A stretch of 64,000 bases of DNA from Calendula officinalis (taxonomy: Eukaryota; Streptophyta; Magnoliopsida; Asterales; Asteraceae): the NCBI GenBank assembly GCA_963853835.1, contig OY970820.1, positions 51,580,407 to 51,644,406 of the forward strand, in the 5' to 3' direction. The notes below the pieces were generated by a model, which saw only the letters and a program-made list of their open reading frames with translations, made no database searches and was not told the origin of the DNA. Shown here piece after piece: positions 58,706 through 64,000 of this stretch. The stretch's first letter is position 1. Each line of letters begins with the position of its first letter. The position numbers and the translations under genes were made by a program.

Positions 58706-59845
58706 TATAAGATGGTCAAAAAAATGTTTGAAAACAGTCACGACAACGGCTAAGTTGCGTATATCATGAGCAAAGCTTGGCCACATAAATAGGAATATTC
58801 TTTAGATTTTTACAAGTTTTGAGTAATTAGTGAATTAATTGAGGAGATAAGATGTGAAGAAAATATAGTTGGTGATAATAACAAAGTTGCATTGCATTGC
58901 AACTTTCCAACTAGGCAAGAGGAACAAGTAATATACACCCTAGCAATCCTTTCTGTCTTTCACACATCTATGCTCTATTTCCAACTTATTTCTCAATTTA
59001 AATATTCCCTTGTTTACTACAATTATATATTTCGAGATATTACTTTTTATTTAACTGCCAATTAAACATTTATCATTTTATGATGATTTAGTATTATAAT
59101 TAAAGTTATATAACATAATTAATAAATAACTAGGTAATTGTATAGCTGATATGTTATAAAACCAATACACATACTAATTTTTTATTTATTTAAAAACTAA
59201 ATTACATGATTAATTAAACAACTCTCTATGGAACCAAATGTTGAAATTTTCCTAGAATGAAGTGACTATTAGGATTTGTTTCTAATTATTTGGGATGAGC
59301 AACCGGGATGGAGTATCAGAATTGGATTGGTATCGTATCGATATCATACCGAACTTGGTATTTGGTACTTGATTTTTGTCCTAAAAAGAATTTGGTGTCC
59401 TCAGTTTGGTACCAGTTCAATACTAGCGATAGCATGATGAGCAAATCCAAGCAAATAACAAAATTGAAGCAATACCATACATGTACCATATAAATACCCG
59501 ATACAGTACTCGGTCCAAGTACCTGTTTGTAGGATTCGAGAAAATTTAATACCACAAAATTGGTAGTAGTTAACTTTAAAGTTTTTAGTGACCTCAATTT
59601 TAACTTTAAATATTCATTTGTTTTGTTATTATTTAATTTTGTTTAGACATTTTAGTAGTAGTTAAAAAATTGTCACCTTACCAAATTGGAGGGATAGTTG
59701 TTGCATATTTTTTATATTAATCGTAGTGTTTTATTATGTTCCAACTTCCAACTGTATTCTAAGAAGTTCAAAGGAATTGTATAGTCTTAAGGGATAAATC
59801 TTAAACATTGGATCAAGATGGTCAAGTTCAAATCCCCCACCTATA
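58706..59845. other. No gene seen
   Basis: AT-rich spacer; only short chance open frames. Confidence 0.4.
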
Positions 59846-59849
59846 GCCA

Positions 59850-59910
59850 CCTACAGCCACTGCCGGCCGCCGCCTCCGGCCACCGGCCGGCGGCAGTGGC
59901 GGTGGCCAAA
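59850..59910. other. GC-rich hairpin
   Basis: gccactgccggcc and ggccggcggcagtggc face each other across about 16 bp, in otherwise AT-rich DNA. Perfect pairing apart from a 3-base bulge. Confidence 0.75.
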
Positions 59911-60193
59911 AAAAGAAAAAATGAAAAGTGCTAAACCAGATCGACGACAGTGAAGGTGCTGGCGGTAATGGGGGTGGTGGTGGTATTAATGTATTAAAAC
60001 ATATGTGCTTCACTAAAACACCGCATATTACTTCGAAGCACATGTGCTTCAGGTCACGAAACACATGTGTTTCAAGTCACTAAAAACATGAGTTTCTAAA
60101 CACCTAGTGGAGCATACGAAGCACATATGCTTCATTACTTGAAACACATGTGCTTAGCTGTACATATATACTCCTTTATTTTTAAAAGACCTG

Positions 60194-60835
60194 TTATTAG
60201 TGAAGCACATGTGATTCTAGCTTACAAACACATGTGTTTCATTACTTAAAACAATGTGTTTGGATGTACATATATACTCCTTTATTTTCAAAAGTCCTGT
60301 TATTAGTGAAGCACGTGCTTCTACTCTACAAACACATGTACTTCATTACTTGAAACACATGTGCTTGGCTGTACATATACACTCCTTTATTTTCAAAATA
60401 CCTATTATTAGTGAAGCACATGTGCTTCTAGCTTACGAACACATGTGCTTCATTACTTGAAACACATGTGCTTGGCTGTACATACACACTCCTTTATTTT
60501 CAAAGGACCTGTTATTAGTGAAGCACATGTGCTTCTAGCTTACAAACACGTGTGCTTCATTACTTGAAACACATGTGCTTGACTGTACATATACACTCCT
60601 TTATTTTCAAAAGACCTGTTATTAGTGAAGCACATGTGCTTCTAGCTTACAAACACATGTGCTTCATTACTTGAAACACATGTGCTTGGCTGTACATATA
60701 CGCTCCTTTATTTTCAAAAGACCTGTTATTAGTAAAGCACATGTGCTTCTAGTTTACGAACACATGTGCTTCATTACTTGAAACACATGTGTTTGGCTGT
60801 ACATATACATTCCATTATTTTCAAACACATGTGTT
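60194..60835. repeat. 106-107-bp minisatellite with CACATGTG palindromes
   Basis: Six units start at ttattag (60,194; 60,300; 60,405; 60,512; 60,619; 60,726). Each carries the 16-bp palindrome GAAGCACATGTGCTTC or a near form, two further CACATGTG cores, and tacatatacactcctttatt. A degenerate, shorter version of the same words lies at 60,000-60,190. Confidence 0.93.
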
Positions 60836-60848
60836 TCAAAAGATGAAA

Positions 60849-63045
60849 TGTAACACCTCATTTTTCAAAACATCATTTAAACATATTTTTAAATAAAAAT
60901 ATTACAAGTCCAATATTCCCAAAATACGGCTTAACGAAAACCTTTGAAAAGATTATCAGAGTTATTAAATCCGGTGTTACAAAGATAATATCATAACCAC
61001 AGGATAAACAGGATCTACCTACGAGCTCCCGAGCTAGACGACACTAGGCCACTTCTTTCGCGACCCTCTAATCCAACGATCCTGAACCTGAGTACATAGC
61101 CAAAAACAAAGTAGTACGTGACACAAAATAGTCTCGTGAGATACATGGGTTTTCGACCCATTCTCAAAAGATTTATAAATAATACTTATATCAAAATAAA
61201 TACTTATCCTCATCATTTCTATTAATTCAAGACTTTACTCTTATTCATTTAATCACATAACTAATAAGCTCGCCATAAGCTTAATCATTATCTAATCACA
61301 TATTTGTAAGCTATCTCCAAGCTTACACTTTCTTTATAACATATGCAACGGACCTCTCCGAAGCCAACTCTCCCAATATGGGACGTCATAGGTAAACTAT
61401 CAAGGTAATTGGGAACCCCCATCTTACCGATATTCATAAGCTCTCCCCGTTTCCAGGTCGTCATGCTCACCCAACACTGGGTGTCGTAAACTGTGACATT
61501 CTACTCTTTGCGCAGGGAGGTAGCACCCCAAGTAGACGTCTCATGCTCCCCCATTTCTGGACAGTCTTATTCCGGATATCTCAGTAACACTTATGAGACT
61601 CAGCTCCATTAATCAAAATATGATCGTTAGCTCCTTTCATCAAATTCATCACTTATTAGAATACACCTATTCTAATTCATCATATTATTCTTTTTACTTA
61701 TTCAGTTTCAATCTCGACTTTACCAAGTCCTTTACTAATTTAAAACATATTTATCGTTTATGAAAATCATATTACTTTGACTATTCTTTTACTAGGATAC
61801 ATGTTTATTACTAGCCACTCTATACCCATTCTCTTAGTAATTCGATAACTACTTTTATTAATATAATATACTAACCGATACTTATTACTTAAAAATCATT
61901 GTCTCAAGCCTTATTAATACATACTATTAATAAATCGATTATCAAGCTCTTTTAAGCCATTATCTCTATTCATACATCTTATTAAAAACTCATTAATTAC
62001 TTTTTATCATCAAAATCTCTTTCAAAATCATTAATCATTTAGACATACTCAATTAGCCCATTACTAGCACTTTCTCAACATATCATTCTTTTCTTTATTA
62101 AAAACGTTATTAATAAAGACTCTTAAACATCATAGTTTTCAAAATCATTTGCTATGTACTCAGTAAAAGTCTCATGTACTCACCTTAGCCAAGCTAACTC
62201 CAAATCGTGTCTAATAACACGAATCCTTGCTTTCCTACTTGTGAAATGTCACCAAACTTTAGGTCTTCTTGACCTACCATCAATATCATCACGATAACTA
62301 GTTATTATCCATAACTAATCACTAATCAATCCATATTCACATTCCTAACCACCAAGTTCATCCAACTTGGTGGAATTTCAAACCCTAGTTCAAGATTTCC
62401 ATCAATAAACCCAAATCCAACTTGTACACATCGATTAAAAGCTTACAATGAGTGTTCTACACCCATGATTAGTCATCTTCCCCAAAGATGACATGGATGG
62501 TTCGCAAACCACCATTTCTACCCATGCAAAGCTCACAACTAGCTAGATAACCTCAACAATCAAGAAATCTTACCTTTGATGTTTGAATCTCCAAAGATGG
62601 TGAAGATTTGAGCTAGAAATCACCAAAATCGCCACTCAAGAGCTCTCAAGTCGGCTGCCCTTCAACAATGGTGGAAAATGAGTTAAAACCCTAGCTTTCC
62701 CGATTTAATACTGGCCTCGCAGAGTTCACGTCGTGAATAGAACTTCACGTCGCGAAGTTCCCGTGTTGTGAGACTTCGCGTTCGTTAACTGGTCGTGAAC
62801 TCCAAATATCAAAAACCCAATTTCCCTGATTAGTGTTCACGAACGTGAACAATAGTTCACGCCGTGAACTCTCTGGTGCAGCAAGGCTGCACCTTTTTGT
62901 TCCACGACTCGACCCGGTTTCGTCCATAACTTCTTCATACGATGTCCAAATGACACGAAACCAATTCCTACGATCTTTAAATGATTTATCCTTGTTTATC
63001 ATATTTTTACATAATTTATTTAATACAAAATTTCGGGTCGTTACA
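60849..63045 (-). mobile_element. 3' LTR of a minus-strand Gypsy element
   Basis: 2,197 bp. On the minus strand it begins TGTAACGACCCGAAATTTTG and ends GGTGTTACA. The purine tract aaggggtggatagt lies directly before it, so the element's body extends to the right and out of the window. Inside, a run of cttcgcg/gttcacg(a/c)cgtgaac inverted words lies at about 62,720-62,870. It abuts the minisatellite on its left. Confidence 0.8.
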
Positions 63046-64000
63046 ACTATCCACCCCTTAAAAGATTTCCGTCCTCGGAATCACTCAATCCTTGATTCAC
63101 CTCCAGATTATGATCCAATAATACTTATGCATTTAATTGCCCACTTGACCCGTTATACCCAGATGGATCAAAAACCCAAACTTGAGTTCCTAATATCCGA
63201 ACGGGTCAAAATTTCACAATTTAACCTTAACACTTTCAATTATTTAACCAATCCATTTATCCACATTGGGATGATATGACCCAAACATTACTAATAGCCA
63301 ATTAACCAAAACGATAGTCAACATCTAGCTTTGACCAAGTTGTCAACATTGACCCATCTTTGACTTAAGCACAAAGTCAACCATATCTTGAATATTTCAT
63401 TACCCATTAGTGATTCCATTAATCATTAATTCCTTAACAATCGACTTTACATTCATGGTCCAACAACCATTATGCTCGATTTCTAATTTCCATTCGAAAT
63501 ACCCAATGGTCAAAGTCGCACCCCTTGGGTACCATTATTTCCATTAATCCATTAACCACTATCATACACATGCAGATGATACATTATGCCCTTATCCTTG
63601 ACTCACCATTTTAAACGAAAATCAAAATCCAATTTTGACCTAAGTCAACAATCCACTAGTTGACCAACCTTGACTTATGAATAAAGTCAAACTTTGCTAA
63701 GTTCCACCTATTCTTTATTACTAAGGCATCGCTTCCCAAGCTTTTCATTCCCGATTTCAATATCTAATTTCCTTTCTCAATTGTTCCCTTTTTCCTCGAT
63801 TTCAATTTCCACAATCGATTAACAATTTTCATTTAAATTGATATCAATCTCTATTACTCTTTTACCTTCATTCTAATTCTTATACTATTTATAATTCCTT
63901 TCAAACATCCTTATACCATATTTGAAATTCCCGATTACCGGCTCTAGAGCCTCAATCACATCCAATCGTGGCCTAACCACCCATTATACCTCTTTCACCA
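63046..64000 (-). mobile_element. 3' internal end of the Gypsy element
   Basis: Begins with the PPT (minus strand cttttaaggggtggatagt, 63,046-63,064). No coding sequence seen. Repeated ttgac/gtcaa words (W-box core) occur at 63,310-63,390 and 63,640-63,690. The element's pol and 5' LTR lie outside the window. Confidence 0.65.

Noticed and set aside
59828..60064. Minus-strand open frame rich in Pro and Arg
   Set aside because: It is the translation of the GC-rich hairpin and flanking repeat words, with no homology I recognise.
62745..63279. Open frames on both strands at the right end
   Set aside because: They cross the LTR edge and PPT of the Gypsy element and match no retroelement protein.

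Overview
The window looks like plant nuclear DNA, most likely from an Asteraceae genome. It is AT-rich, has spliced genes with GT/AG introns, a plant-type thymidine kinase, an organellar-type PPR gene, and a large load of nested plant transposable elements. The Asteraceae suggestion is an inference. The Copia polyprotein at 7-13 kb and the extra gene behind it resemble, from memory, a family abundant in composite genomes; no search was run.

Layout. (1) 1-4.2 kb is the only clear host-gene region: a four-exon thymidine kinase on the minus strand whose first intron holds an E-class PPR gene on the same strand, broken by a 7-bp duplication. (2) 4.3-5.3 kb holds two small inverted-repeat elements. 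(3) 6,429-20,255 is a 13.8-kb Copia retrotransposon (507-bp LTRs, TSD taaga) with gag, pol and a very long extra ORF after pol. That ORF is interrupted by a second, coding-free LTR element (16,287-18,889, TSD gatta). (4) 21,286-22,602 is a Mutator-like element with long TIRs and a 9-bp TSD. (5) 22,761-32,775 is one hAT element (8-bp TSD tttctcat) split by about 9.6 kb of Helitron-like DNA. This contains repeated 5' ends, two 3' ends, an RPA-type OB-fold exon, and a solo LTR (27,931-28,429). (6) 33,570-51,301 is a minus-strand, heavily decayed Copia element with almost identical 241-bp LTRs (TSD gtctt). Inside it sit a plus-strand pol-less Copia element (36,662-44,835) and a 2.76-kb Gypsy-type solo LTR (46,132-48,891, TSD agcag). 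(7) 51.9-53.5 kb holds a Stowaway-like MITE carrying a SINE, then a hAT-like MITE. (8) 53.7-58 kb holds a Ulp1-protease fragment in a field of dispersed ATGCAAAT-type repeats. (9) 60.2-60.8 kb is a 106-107-bp minisatellite built of CACATGTG palindromes. (10) 60,849 to the window end is the 3' LTR and 3' internal end of a minus-strand Gypsy element that continues beyond the window.

The host genes are few: thymidine kinase (nucleotide salvage) and a decayed PPR gene. Everything from about 4.3 kb onward is mobile DNA, its fossils, or sequence in which I see no gene. The observations most worth following are: a splice-phase match that could let the start-less PPR gene borrow the thymidine kinase targeting exon; a short motif (TACTACTGAT and its inverted pair) peppered through two different LTR elements, one nested in the other; the hAT-Helitron-solo LTR nesting; the field of ATGCAAAT motifs that changes strand at about 55.0 kb; and a decayed Copia element whose LTRs are nearly identical. 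No rRNA, tRNA gene or CRISPR array was seen.
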